This document shows positions 21,684 to 34,088 of a stretch of DNA of 64,000 nucleotides, piece by piece. The notes beneath the pieces were generated by a model. That model made no database searches. It saw only the letters and a program-made list of their open reading frames with translations, and was not told the DNA's origin. Position numbers and translations under genes: made by a program. Position 1 is the first letter of the stretch, and the number at the start of each line of letters is the position of its first letter. Source of the DNA: Jaltomata sinuosa (Eukaryota; Streptophyta; Magnoliopsida; Solanales; Solanaceae); the NCBI GenBank assembly GCA_003996215.1, contig QJPP01007527.1, positions 496,001 through 560,000 of the forward strand, read 5' to 3'.

Positions 21684-23114
21684 TGCGATGCCTTGGCAAG
21701 TTGCAAAGTTGTGGCTCCAAACATATTACGGATACTAATAGTGTAAAGTTACAAAGTAAAATCAGTAAAATAAATTCATTCGTGTGAAATTTTTTCACAT
21801 AAATGCATTCAAAATTAATTGGATTACAAATATAAATATTTTCATTTACAATTCTTTGTTATATGATACTTACGAATTTTGCAAAGTATAATCGTTAGGA
21901 ATTTAAGTCGTCGTTAATTAGATTAATGAACTAAAAATAGAATAATAGGAAACCAGAAAAGAAAATGATACTTTTCTCATTTTTTTTTCTTTATACCTTT
22001 TATTTTCCATTTTTATCTTCTTCTTTTTTTCCTATTCTATCTTCCTCAGAAAGATAGTACCGTGCCTCTCACAGTTAATTAGTCAGAGGCAACCTTGTTC
22101 AAAATTAGAATATAATTAGTGAATTTGTCCGTACTTCACACAATTATTTTATAAAAGAATATTGAAAAATGTAGTATAAGTTAAATTTATTTGGGATAGA
22201 AGAAGAACCATAAGATACATTCTTGTCTATCCTAGAATCACCTTTTCTTGCTCCTTTTTATCAATCTTTAATTTTCTCTTGCAAATTTTCAACAACTTTA
22301 ATCAATGTGTATTCTTTAGTTCTCATAGATTCTATTCTTTTATATCATTATCTTACAAAGAAAAATATTGTAAAACATGAGTATCACTTTAAGTACTTGT
22401 AAAGTCATGGACTTGTTATGTGCTTCCAATTTGTATCTCTTATACCATTAACAAAAAACTGCATTTCCAAATATAGTGATATGATGAAATCCCTTGCTCA
22501 TTTAAGCCTACACCTTGGTGGTGATTTAGCATGTGCCCAGGTAGACATGCTACAAGAAAAAAGGCTTTCAACAAAAGGAAATCGTTATACATTACTAACG
22601 ACCACAAAAAAAAATCCGTCATCACCGATCGCTAAAAGTTTCGTCGCTAAAAGTTAACGGCTCAATTTATGATCCGGTCATTAAAGATTCTTTAGCGACA
22701 GTTAAAATTCCGATCGTTATACTTTCTTTTAACGAAAATATTTTCCTTTATTATCCTATCGTTAAATCTTTACTAACAATAATTAATTTTGTTGTTATAC
22801 GTGCTTTTAGTTGAAATTCCTATCTTTAGTTCTTCATTATTTTCTTAACAATACTTGATAATATAACTACAAAATTTATATTTTAGAAAGTAATTATTAC
22901 TTCGTATGCTCTCACACATTCAAAATATAAAAAAATAATCAATAGTGATACCAAATTTCATTGCCAACACAAATAAGTGAAGTATTACATTATCAGAAAA
23001 TATATCCATTCAAATTGTATGATACTTTTTTCCCATCAACTTCCAGAAAGATGCAATAAGTTTGCGGTATATGTAAAATAAGAGAATATTATAATTTCTA
23101 TTGCCTACTGTTGT
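21684..23114. other. Intergenic region upstream of nMAT1
   Basis: No gene is seen. From about 22547 the sequence GCTACAAGAAAAAAGGC followed by GTCGCTAAAA, TTTAGCGACAG and AACGACC motifs recalls the ends of non-autonomous CACTA (En/Spm) elements. The second terminus could not be identified, so the element is not delimited. Confidence 0.4.
22547..22800 (+). mobile_element. Possible CACTA-type element end
   Basis: The stretch begins like the common CACTACAAGAAAAA terminus, with two changes at the start. It contains repeated (T)AGCGAC / GTCGCTAAA subterminal motifs. There is no partner terminus and no target duplication seen, so this is tentative. Confidence 0.35.
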
Positions 23115-23178
23115 TTGGATTTGGAGTCCTTGTTAATATTGGCTTGGGAAGTGGCAAAAACCAACCGCATAAAAAAGA

Positions 23179-23817
23179 ATGAAAAATTGCTTGCTTATTT
23201 GTGCATCGGTATGGAATTTGTTCCCTCTATCCAAGCTGTCAAGTTGCTCTCTGTTCATGAACATCATCATCAATCACTCGCTTATGAAATTCTTCATGTT
23301 GGGTTTGTTGGACATACTTATTGTTGGCAAGCTCTTGAGCTGCCCGATCAACGAAATTGCAAGAGGAAAAAAATTCAGATTTTCAGTCGCTTATTGCATT
23401 TCACAGGATGATGATGTTGATATAGAAGTTGATATTTTGGATATGGAGAATGATAGGTATATTGGTCATACTACTTTCCCTAAAGGAAATAATCTCTTAG
23501 ATTGGAATGGTCATCTCTCGTTTGCTCAAATACTAAACGATGACCTGCATGTGTTGGTTCTACAAGATTACAAAAAATTAAAATGGGCTGAAACCAAATG
23601 AATTATCAGGCTCATGCCATCATTTGTTAATATTACGGATACAGTTGTTTGCGTTCACAAGTCTAATTTGTTCTTTGTTCGGAAAAACAAGGTAGCCAGG
23701 AAATCTTATCTCTACAACTATGACATCCATACTGGCCAACTGCTCTACACCAGTGAAGATGGGATAAGTGAACTTCTCTACACTCGTGAAGATGAAGTCC
23801 CAACTCTATATGATTAA
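23179..23817 (+). pseudogene. F-box-associated-domain-like relic with in-frame stop
   Basis: One reading frame runs 23179-23817 with a single TGA at 23599-23601. The second half reads LDWNGHLSFAQILNDDLHVLVLQDYKKLKW, then after the stop VNITDTVVCVHKSNLFFVRKNKV...SYLYNYDIHTGQLLYTSEDG. This W-NGxLSF...LHVLVLxDYKKxKW pattern followed by a NLFF...YxIxTG pattern resembles the C-terminal associated domain of plant F-box proteins, which supplies substrate recognition in SCF ligases. No F-box motif is visible in the N-terminal part, which is hydrophobic and odd. I treat it as a decayed copy. Family assignment is by eye. Confidence 0.4.
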
Positions 23818-24272
23818 ATAAGATTGGACTCCATTACCTTGCATTTACCTTGCAAACCCCAGTGTTTTTAAACTACTTAATTCAATATTGTCTTAATTAC
23901 CTACTGTTTTAATGTTTATTGATTAATCTAACAGTTGTCATAGTTATCGTGTTTGTTAGATGCTAGCTAGTTTTGCTAATTACCGTGTTTGTTACATGCT
24001 AGCTAGTATGGTGATCTGCATAAGAAGAGTTGGCAACATTTCAATTTAAAAATAAAAATAAAAAATTGAAGAATGATGGTTTTGATGAATTTAAGATAGA
24101 ATCAGCTCATAAAATGAATGACTCGATCAATAAATTTGAACATTATTGCAAAATATTATATTGCGCCTGATATTATTATTACTGGTCCTACGTCGCACTA
24201 AATATTATATCTATCATAAGAAAAAAATATATATGGGTCATCTATCCAGCCTCTATGTTCTCAGGCAGGTCT

Positions 24273-24556
24273 AGCGGCAGGCAACCAGCAGTCTCAGTAA
24301 CTTTGCGTCTTTAAACAGCCTCTTCTTATATTCCGCTGGTGTAGTCTCGATGCAACTGAAAATGCCCAGCGGCAGGCAACCAGCAGTCTCAGTAACTTGC
24401 GTCTTTAAACAGCCTCTTCTTATATTCCGCTGGTGTAGTCTCGATGCAACTGAAAATGCCCAGCGGCAGGCAACCAGCAGTCTCAGTAACTTGCGTCTTC
24501 AAACAGCCTCTTCTCATATTCCGCTGGTGTAGTCTCAATGCAACTGAAAAATGCCC
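24273..24556. repeat. Three tandem copies of a 94-95-bp unit
   Basis: AGCGGCAGGCAACCAGCAG begins at 24273, 24368 and 24462. The units are nearly identical through TTCCGCTGGTGTAGTCTC and GATGCAACTGAAAATGCC (AATG in the third). The array lies about 440-720 bp beyond the stop codon of the minus-strand DUF632 gene, so it may be in its 3' UTR or just outside. Confidence 0.95.
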
Positions 24557-24992
24557 AAGTACCGAAAGCCATGAACGAACAACTCTTCATGCTTTTTTTC
24601 CTTAGATGGCCCATGCTTGCAGTTTAGATGCCACCTGTACTTGCTTATTTGCAATTATCACAAGAATGCTGCCCGTTTGTACATGAACATGGCCTGCCAT
24701 AGCTCAGATATCTCCAACAATCTGTTCTTGACATTGGCAAAAAGATCCCATTGCAACAACCTCAAAAGGCACATCATCAGGTATTACATCTGCCATAAAC
24801 CCCACTTTCACAACTGAAACTGATCAAGTTGTGATGATGCTACAGCAAGAGTAGAGAAAGCCAACAAGGTTTCTGTAGCTCCATTTCATATTGTCCCACT
24901 GGCCTGGAAGTTCAATAACCTCCAACGGTAGCATAATAACAGGCACCCACCAGAAGGCATTTCAAGGCAATACTAACAATTTCTCATGCTCT

Positions 24993-27900
24993 TCAAGCCA
25001 GATCATCCTCTTCAATGCGTTGCAAAAGCTCCTCGTACACCTTCAAGGATTTGGCAGTAAACCTTTCCATGGCCTCAAAAATATGTCTCAGACCAACCTG
25101 AAGGCTACTATTTTTGCTTGTGTCACTCTGGTAAACGACATGCCTATTTAGTGAGAGCCCACTTTCATCCCCAGAAATGAGTACTATTCTTTTGTCCAGA
25201 GCATGAATCCCCTTTTGAATCTTCTGGTCCTCCCTCTCAAGGTTCTTCACTTTTCTCTCCATATCCTTGTTCACCATCATCCTTTGCCGCATTTCATGTT
25301 TATCTCGCTCCCAGAGCTGAAGGACATTTGATGCAAAATCTCGCATACAGTCGATAACCTCTTTCTCAGGAACTCCTTCAATGGTTTGTGACCACTGATT
25401 ACAAATGACAAAAATTGGGGGAGCACCAATCCTACCCGGAGAAAAGGGAACTCTTCCATCGGCTGTTTCCTCGGGCACATACAAAAGACATTTCATGAGC
25501 CAAGTGTTCAGTGCCCTCACATAGCCCTTCTGTGCATTCACCCAGCAAGAGAAACTCAAAGTCCAGTTCAAAAGCTCATGTTCAAGCTGCAGAGTGGCTT
25601 CAAGATGAGCATCACTCAAGTGTTTGTGAGATGCAATGGCATCTAATCTTTTGGCTTCTCCAATGGCCTGGCATTGGTTACGATGACACTCGAGCATGCC
25701 TTTCCACATTTTACTTAACCTACATAGAGAATCCACATAAGAGAAACTTACATTTAGATAAATCCCTAAAAAGAGATAAAAGTTCAGCGGGATAAACTCT
25801 AAACGATCTGACAATACTGGGAATAGGCATTATATCAAGATAAATCCCAGCATCCCACAGGAGATTGCCCAGCTGTAACTGACAGATGCATTTGCAACTC
25901 CAGATGTTGCATTCAGTTTTTAGTGAAAGCAAAAATTCTCTTCGGGAGTATCACAAGCAGCTATACAATTACATCCACCCTTGACTTTCTAATAAATACA
26001 GAAGGCTGAATATGTAGACAGTAGGTCATAGCTTCCACATCCTACTAAACAAGCCAACCTCTTTTTTAAACAAAGTGAGTTATAATACGTTCATTAAAGC
26101 TGGGAGCACAAAAAACCTCGCCTATACAAGTGGTGCACAAAAAGTAGAAGACCTACAAAAATACACGATTCTTCATGAAAGACGCCCAATATTCTATACC
26201 AATTGGAACCATGTGTGCATCGACAGAAACTAAGATTAAAAGGATGTTTCCAGATTACAAGAGATTCTCTAACCCCTCAAAACTAGGAATAAACAAGCCA
26301 ATTTGAATTGCACGAAGAACAGTTTTATGCAGTTACCATATTGCTCATGAAAAAGTTTTAAATAGTTACCGAGGTAGCACACTTGATACAAAAGTACTTG
26401 GCAACTCACCACAACAAAGTTTTAAAAGCTGTAATACAGGTTTTCGTCCACCGAAATGAAACACGAAACAAGAACACCGCATTTGAATACAAATCAATTT
26501 CTTGAAATCATTCAGGGAGATAAATATACAAGACCTTAGATGGTGCAGTAGCTCCGAGGCGTACAATGGTGTCATTACAATAACCATGGAATACAAATCA
26601 GAAACAATAACCAAAATGTGGCAAACCAACACTTTTTCTCTTCCATGTAGTGCATCTATAAGAATCAAATGATTGACAATCCAGACAGAGAGTTCCTTTA
26701 TATCTCATTACTAGTGAGGAAAAGCCCATGCACAATATTTGTTCGTAAAATTTTCCTTTTACGTGGTGTTGAAATGATTTTAAATTTTTGATCTAAAATA
26801 TGTTATATATATTTGTGGTAGTAAATTATCCCATTAAGTGTAAAATAAATACCTGGTCAATATTATTAACATTGGTAAAAAATTTAAGTGGTGTTGATTA
26901 AATGATTTAAATTTTTTTATCTAAACTAAATTATAAGAATTTGTGTGGTAGTAATTATCTCATTCTTTTTTCTCGAAATCCTGATGTCAGGGAGCCCACC
27001 GAAATGTCCATAATTGAAGCATTATTCTTCATCGACAGTCGGATTTTTACTCAAAGTAGTTACAAAATTTACACAAATACCAACAACATTCACAGTAATA
27101 AAGCTATAACTAAAGAGTAAGAATTTAAAACTAAAGAACTGAACTTAGCTTAAATGGGTCCCACAATTTTGAAATAGCTGTACAAGTCTGGTTTTTTTTT
27201 TTGACACAAATAATTAAATTAAAGTGAAACAAAGAAAACATTTTTTTCCACGGAAAATACCCTTATTGAAGCAGCAAGTTGCTGAAGCAATTTAGCTTAA
27301 ATGGGTCCCACGATTTTGAATAGTTGTACGGCATCCTTCTTTTTTTTTTGACACAAATAATTAAATTAAAGTGAAACAAAGAAAACATTTTTCCCTGGAA
27401 AATACCCTTATTGAAGCAGCCAGCTGCTGAAGCAAGCATGTCGACGGGCTGTTGCCTGCTTCAGCAGCTCAACTTTCTCTTATATAATAAGAGAAAACAG
27501 AAGGTATCTATTTAATCCAGAAGGCTCAGAAAAAAGACATACCCCTGAATAAGTACATTCAGTTGCGGCCATAACTCTTCATCCCTCATCTTGTTAATCT
27601 TCTCAGAGATCTTATCAACAACCTGAATCGCAATTCTAATTTTTGTGGAGAGACTTCTAACCAATTGCCTAGTCATATCAACCTTGTGAGCCTCAGCACC
27701 CTTTTGATCTAACCGCTTCAGCTTTTCAGATTTCCTTTCATGAAGCACCCTTATCTTCTCCTCAGACTGCAAAACAGCCACAATAAGCAATGGAAAGTAT
27801 TATATCACAGGAAACACACTGTCAATACTATTTCCGCATATGTTTACGACAATATGAATTACACCAAGCTCTACAGCAACATTTGTCTCGTGGGGGGTGA

Positions 27901-30900
27901 CGTGATCGAAGGGAAGACATTTTTATATTCCAATTGCAAGAAAGGAAAAAGAAAAACTCAAAGTACTCTTTAAGGCCAGACAAAACTGACAAGCAGGGTT
28001 ATCCATGACAAACCGAAGGGGGGGCATAGGAGGTGTCTTCTAAAAAAGTTTGCAGGAAGAGGAAATACAAGCAACACTAGCCACAGAAGTTTACAGACCA
28101 TTTCTGTTAGAATGAGACAAACATGACTACAGATGAAGATTCAAAATTAGCAAATAACAGTAGAATGATAACAAGTTCAGATGTATTGCATTTGCATCTC
28201 TGGATTATCACAGATTTTTTGAGATTGTCCATAAAACTTCTAATGAACCGAATGCCAAGTACCAATTAGCCTAATTGATAACCATTTGCAAGACACACCA
28301 AGGGCTGTAATGAGACAATAATCACAGATGAGGAAGAAACCATATTGAATCCTCCAATTAATTGAGCTACTCAGAGCAAAAACACGATATCAGTAAATAC
28401 TGTCCTCCAAAAAGAAGAAGTCAACTGAAGTATGTTGTTACAAACCAAACAGGAGAGCCCAACCCAAAAGACTAGACTGATAGGTGGGAGAACCCATTTA
28501 GCTTATAAACTCATTGGTATTTTTCTATTTATCCGATGAGGGACAATTGGTTCATTACAATCGCCCCCGCTTGAGAACCAACGACCTCGTTGGTCATGGC
28601 TGGCACCCCTCTTGGGTCCAGGCCACCACTCTTGGGGCACTCCGAGTTCTCGTTGGTCACGGCTGGCACCCCTCTTGGGTCCAAGACACCACTCCTGTCG
28701 CGGTCTCAACTCTCAATGAAAGCACCAATGTTACAAACCAAACAGGAGAGCCCAACCCAAAAGACTAGTCTGATAGGTGGGAGAACCCATTTAGCTTATA
28801 AACCCATTGGTATTTCTCTATTTATCCGATGAGGGACAATTGGTTCATTACAAATGTTTATAGCAAACAATGAAAAAAATTAGACAACCTACAAAATGAA
28901 ATAATACCTTAACCTCCTGATACAGTTTCTTCTCCCAGAGGTACAGCTTGTTTAACGTTGAAGAAAGGTTCTTGTACCTTGAACTAACATCTCCTTCCAC
29001 ATCTGAAGCAGCGGGATCAGTAATCTGAGTCTCAGCATTCTTTGACGTAGAAGGTTGTGATGACATTACGGATAATGAAGGTGTAATTGCATGCAACATC
29101 TTGGAAGACACTGTCTCCACGAATTCCCAAGAAATAGAAGTTAAAAATTTATCTGAACAGCCTTAAAATCAAATTACTAACATGTCTAGTATACTATTCA
29201 ACAGTAATACTTAGGCTTCTTCACAAATAATCCAGTATTGTCATCCGCAAATCTCTCAAGCATAATGATGAATAGCAAAAAATATCATAATTTGATATCA
29301 CAATGAAGTACCTATATATGTGGAAGGCATAAAAACTAAAACTTGAGATCACAATTAAGTACCTTGATATGTGGCGTTCTTACGATTGTGGGGAAGCTTT
29401 CCAACCTCCAGTATCTTAGCAAGCTCATTTCCAGATTCAGAAGCTCGCTCAAATTGAACCTGAATCTCTTTCACAACATCAGAGTCGTCCTTGAATGCAT
29501 GAGCTTTGAACCCAGCAACATTTCCCCCATGCCCCGACTTCCCTTCCTCATCTACCACTTTCTTATCCACAACGTGCACCTCAAACTCCACCCGCTCATT
29601 CTCCATCGACGCACTTGGCCTCCCACGGTATAGCGACTCTGTATCACTTTGCTTCTCTCTCTCCTCCTCTGCCACTGCTTTTGAATGGTTCCCTCCGTGG
29701 CCCTCGCTTTCGCCTTCGACAAACTTCTGATGTCCGTGAACTTCCTTAACAACCTCGTGCTCAAAATCCTCGTCTTCCAAATCAGGGATACCTTCTTCTT
29801 CCCTCACCTCTCTCGAGTCTCGGCTTGGCGTATACGGTGTAGGGTAATTATTACTCTCAAAAGTCTCGAAAGGGTTCAGAAAATCCCAAGGTGAGCTCCT
29901 CGGTGGAGAGGGCGGAGGGGGAGGCGGTTTCGAAGTCGACGGCGCTGACGAAGGCCCAGCTCCAGACGGCGCCGGCGGAGATGAAACACCGTACGGCCTT
30001 TGAATCGACGAGGGAAAAAAGCCACCACCGTAATTGGGATAATCCGGATAGTTGTTGTATGAATTAGGGTTGTTACTATTGGGATAAGGATAAGAGTAAT
30101 AGGAAGAAGACGCTTCACCCATACGAACAGTCTCAGGACTTACGGGTCGTTGTTGATAGGTCACCGACGGCGTCGTGTGTTTCCTCATGAAATTCATATG
30201 CATAAACCCACCACCACCAACTTGATATGGTGCTCCGAACCCACCACCAGCTTCGCCGACTTGATATGGTGCTCCGAACCCACCACCAGCTTCGCCGACT
30301 TGATATGGTGGTCGGAACCCACCACCACCACCGACTTGATATGGTGGTTCGAACCCACCACCTCCACCGACTTGATATGGTGGTGCTCCGAATCCCCCAC
30401 CCCCACTAACTTGATATGGTGGTGCTCCGAATCCCCCACCTCCACCAACTTGATATGGTGGTGCTCCGAACCCTAGGGTTTCATGATCAGCATAAGTGAA
30501 CTGACCATACTGATTACCATGAGTAGGGGTTTCCGTATGGTGATGCAAAGACTCGGAGCCGGAATCTTCGTCATCCTCCGATTCAGAGTGGAAGTGAAGG
30601 TGTGAACCAGAACTAGAGTGAGAATCATGACGGCGGTGAATGGCAGCAGCAGGTTTTTTTACAGGAGGAGGAGGGGAAGAGGAAGGTTCACCTTTCCGAT
30701 GAGTTGGGAGATTGAGAACCGGAGAAAGAGGACTGCCAGAGGATGAAGTAGAAAGATCGAGATCATGTTCGAAAAACCGGTGAAGAGAACCACCAACGGA
30801 TTTCAAAGAGTGAAGATAAGCTACATGGGCTTCAGCAAAAGCGAAACGGTGATGAATAGCTTGGTCTAAAAAGGCGCAACGTTCACGGCAGAGTGCCACC

Positions 30901-30938
30901 GCCGGCAAGTCATCATGCTTAGAGGTTGCGCAACCCAT
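24993..30938 (-). CDS. DUF630/DUF632 protein (REL2/NRG2-like), complete, 4 exons
   Basis: Exons on the minus strand: 30938-29363, 29110-28908, 27766-27543 and 25719-24993. All are GT-AG and in phase, giving 909 residues. The N-terminus MGCATSKHDDLPAVALCRERCAFL is the DUF630 signature with a Gly2 N-myristoylation and Cys3 palmitoylation context, suggesting membrane association. Residues about 156-245 are a Gly-rich minisatellite of seven PYQVGGGGGF-like units. Proline-rich (about 330-345) and acidic segments follow. DUF632, a long helical domain, spans exons 2-4: SSTLNKLYLWEKKLYQEVK, EEKIRVLHERKSEKLKRLDQKG, GLSKMWKGMLECHRNQCQA and ICNQWSQTIEGVPEKEV. The family includes rice ROLLING AND ERECT LEAF 2 and Arabidopsis NRG2 (nitrate regulation), but the exact orthologue is not decided here. 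Intron 2 holds a TRIM and intron 3 a 147-bp duplication. The exon-4 region has been copied to 17.4-18.7 kb. Confidence 0.95.
27145..27438. repeat. 147-bp tandem duplication in DUF632 intron 3
   Basis: TTAGCTTAAATGGGTCCCAC starts at 27145 and again at 27292. Both units continue through TTTTGACACAAATAATTAAA, GTGAAACAAAGAAAACATTT and ACCCTTATTGAAGCAGC. Each unit ends with a GAAGCAGC...GCTGAAGCAA inverted motif, and a further GCTTCAGCAGC follows at about 27460. Confidence 0.92.
28436..28852 (-). mobile_element. TRIM retroelement (417 bp) in DUF632 intron 2
   Basis: Two 124-bp direct repeats (28436-28559 and 28729-28852) differ at about three positions and both start TG and end CA on either strand. 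The internal region is only 169 bp and has no coding capacity. Flanks TATGT (28431-28435) and AATGT (28853-28857) look like a 5-bp target duplication with one change. On the minus strand, a G-rich purine tract (AAGCGGGGGCGAT) lies just before one repeat. TTGGTGCTTTCATTGAGAG follows the other as a candidate primer site. The two repeats are nearly identical, so insertion was recent. Confidence 0.85.
30205..30475 (-). repeat. Coding minisatellite (7 units) in DUF632 exon 1
   Basis: The forward motif ACTTGATATGGTGGT(C/T)... recurs seven times at 36-39-bp spacing. Every unit length is a multiple of three, so the frame is kept. Each encodes PYQV followed by GGGGGFGAP-like or GEAGGGFGA residues. Confidence 0.93.
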
Positions 30939-33408
30939 AATTCCAAGAAAATGAGTAATTAAAACTGGGGGAAATTAAGAATTAGTAATAAAAAGGGAAA
31001 TAAAGAAGTCAGTCATGGTGATGGTAAGAGTGAGAGAATTAGTGGAGAAACAGAGAGGGATGGATCAACGAATGAAGGGTAAAGAGAAAGAACAAGAAGC
31101 ATCACTTACCCACCCCACCCCCCAAGTGCTGGAGGGACAAAGATGGAATCTTTGCCAGCAGAGATTTCGTCCGTTTATAGGCAGTAAAGAGAAAAATGGT
31201 TGCTCCGACAAAGCCCGGTGAATGTGAAATATACTCTTGCCTTTTTGCCCTTTTCAACAATTTTAGGGAGAGATGAATAATCTGCTTATTCAATTCGTGA
31301 ATGTCATTTAGCATGCAATTTGAATTGTTTACCTACCACAATTAATAAAAACATAAAATTACCTCATAGTTATATTTTAAGTTAAAATTAGAACAAAAAG
31401 AGTCATTTCCTCTATATTTTAAGTTTCACTGCACACAATTACCTCATAGTTATATTGGTGAATAATAGGAGTAATTAATATTGAGTGAAATTATTTGAGG
31501 TGTGCAAAACTTGTGATTAAAAGAAATTTAAGAATAAGTGTAGGTGTGTATATGTGGAAGAGGGAGGTTGTAGGAGTATTTGCTTTTTTCCTCTTGCCAG
31601 ATTGGACTAGTCTTACTTCTAATTTGGTTTGGCAAGTCTTATTTTCTAATTGGTCAAAACTCTCTACCACAAGTCTAAATATGGTTGGCACTTTTTCTTG
31701 AAAGAAAATGCATTTGAAGACGTCTTCCTTATGTACCTTTAGAAAAAAATTTATAAATGAAAAAGAAACATATTAAAAGTATGTTTGTAAATTAGAGGTA
31801 ATAGAACATTCTTCTTTACTAAAAAAATGCACCAAACACGAAGATAAGTCCAAGTCAATCTAATTCTAATCAGGAGACTAATTCCATATATCAAATCACC
31901 CCTAGGTCCATTATAACCATATTTTTAAACCTTCATGACTAAGATAGCCTCAAAATAGAAAAATATATTGCCAAAAATTAGATGTCTTTTACCGTACTAG
32001 TGTCATCACTTAATATAAAATTTAGATGTCTTTTTCACTTTAGAAAAAAAATAGATATCTTTATTTGTTTACGATGACATATAGTGATTGACCATTGTCT
32101 TTATTGGTACATATTTTCTAGTTTAATTTGCACGAGAGTATATTTGCTGCTTTAAAAAAAATTGTAATACTTAGTGCAAGTGCCTTATTGCCATTAAAAA
32201 TAATTGTGTTTGGCATGAAGAAAAATGAAAAATACTTTATTCGAAAATGATGATATTCAAGGATGATTTTGCAAAAGTTTGAAGTTTGAGGACCAAATAA
32301 AAAACTTGGGAAACATTTTGGACTAAATCTGCAAGTTTTTCTTAAATTGAATATGCATGAATGACCTATAGTAATGATTGGATTAAATGTGACAGTGAAA
32401 TGCTATAAAGTTTCTTTATTTCAGGACTTATCAGTCATCACTCATTGAATCATTCAAAAACATTTACACAATCACTGTTATACCATTTTTCTTTTTGCCA
32501 TTTTATGCCAAATCTGACCCATTTCTCAGTCTTCATACTTTTTGCTGTCCCAACTCTCCAAAATCCTACTGTGTTAAAAGAAATTACTATAAGGTGGTAA
32601 AATTAGTTCTTAAAAATATAATTTGCTTAACCCATTTAAGTTTCGGCGAGTTATTTACCTGCATATTTATTAATTCAATCCATTTTAGTCCATTCAATTC
32701 AACCCATCTAAAAATTATGTTGATATATTGCCCGATCCAGAATCTCATCATATGTTAGGTGAGCCAACCGATCGATCGAGTTGTGATGGACGTCTATGTC
32801 ACAAAATCTTTCTCAAACCAAAAATCTCCGTATTGATCGAATCGGGCCAGATGCCAAATACAAGCTACAAGTAAGCAAGCAAGAAGGATAGGTGCAAAAA
32901 GTGAGGCACCCATTGAAAAATCTTGTGATATTTTTAAGAAGAATTTTTTTATTTGATATGTTATATACAACAACAAATTATTAGAATTTAGTAAAAAATT
33001 AGCTAGGTTTGTTGGCGTAAAGAAATGATGATTAGAAGAGTTACAATTACAAAATTGTAAAAATAAAAAGTAAAAACAGTATCGAGTAACCGTTTCTATG
33101 CTCTAACAGTAATTAAGAGTTGTAATGAGAGAAATTATTTCTTAAATGACCTTTCGTTTTAAGTTTCAATTCGGAACCACAAACTTATTTAGGCTCTAAA
33201 TTAATGGGTAGTATCAGAAAAGAAAAAACTAATCTTACATGTCATTTCCGTTGACTATGAGTAATTAAGAATCCTATTTATGTTATAAAATAAGATGTAG
33301 ACAAGAAATATAAAGAAAAGAGAGAGCTTTTTTTTATTTCTTTCAGCGCATCTTCCATGGATCAAAAGAATACTTATTTATAGGGTACCAAGTACTCTAT
33401 CTCTCAAA
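30939..33408. other. Upstream region of the DUF632 gene, then intergenic
   Basis: Bases 30939-31250 are probably 5' leader and promoter; a GA-rich plus-strand tract (31015-31100) and a CACCCC run are present. I recognise no gene from 31250 to 33400. ATGACCTAT-type and YAACCCATTTAA motifs at 32600-32740 look like old transposon debris. Confidence 0.5.
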
Positions 33409-33533
33409 CGGTGGCGGAACTAGAATTTTCACTAAGGGATTCGCAATATAAAAAGTAACCACACGAGAAGGTTAAAAAAGGTTCAATATCTATTATATAT
33501 AAGTAAAAAGTAGATTTACTAGCTCCGCCCCTG
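33409..33533. mobile_element. Short hAT-like MITE remnant
   Basis: GGTGGCGGAACTAGAATTTTC at the left pairs with CTAGCTCCGCCCCTG at the right (inverted, two or three changes). This CAGGGGCGGAGCTAG-type terminus is common in small hAT-derived repeats of Solanaceae. No clean target duplication is seen. Confidence 0.55.
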
Positions 33534-33563
33534 AAATACATTGCAGGTCACAAAAATCAAGTA

Positions 33564-33811
33564 CTCCCTCCGTTTCAAAAAGAATGACATACTTTCTTTT
33601 TTAGTCTGTTTCAAAAAGAATGTTTCTTTTTTTTTCTGGCAACACTTTAATTTTAACTTTCCACATGACATGTTTAAGACCACAAAATTAAAGAGCATTT
33701 TGATACATTTATCATAACTTTAATTTAAGACCACAAAATTTAAAAGTCTTCTTTATTTTCTTAAACTCCATGTCAAATCAAAATATGTCATTCTTCTTAA
33801 AACGGGAGGAG
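33564..33811. mobile_element. Stowaway-like MITE (248 bp)
   Basis: The element begins CTCCCTCCGTTTCAAAAAG and ends with CTTAAAACGGGAGGAG, inverted repeats flanked by TA on both sides (33562-33563 and 33812-33813). CTCCCTCCG with a TA duplication is the Stowaway (Tc1/mariner) signature. A second internal GTTTCAAAAAGAATG lies at 33608. Confidence 0.9.
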
Positions 33812-34088
33812 TAATAATTTTAATAGATGCATAATATATGGATATTCGCATAAATAAAATATATCTATAAACGCAAAGTTTAATATAAAATAAATAAATA
33901 ATATGAGTATGAAAACCCAAAACTTGTCTAGTCATTCAATGAATGGATACATTTCTAAACAAGGAAAAAAGAAAAGGTGCATTTGCTCTAACTCTCTTCA
34001 ATTTTCCAACTCCACAAAGGAAGTTGTTCATTTTACTTTTTCCATTCATGCTTCAATAATGAAGTCCTATTGACACGAACAAGACTTA

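Noticed and set aside
26366..26668. 100-codon minus frame in DUF632 intron 3
   Set aside because: No recognisable domain and fully intronic; likely chance.
28503..28832. Overlapping frames on both strands around 28.5-28.8 kb
   Set aside because: They lie in the TRIM and its terminal repeats, and the repetition explains their length.
30150..30476. Plus-strand 108-codon repetitive frame
   Set aside because: It is the shadow of the minus-strand coding minisatellite of the DUF632 gene.
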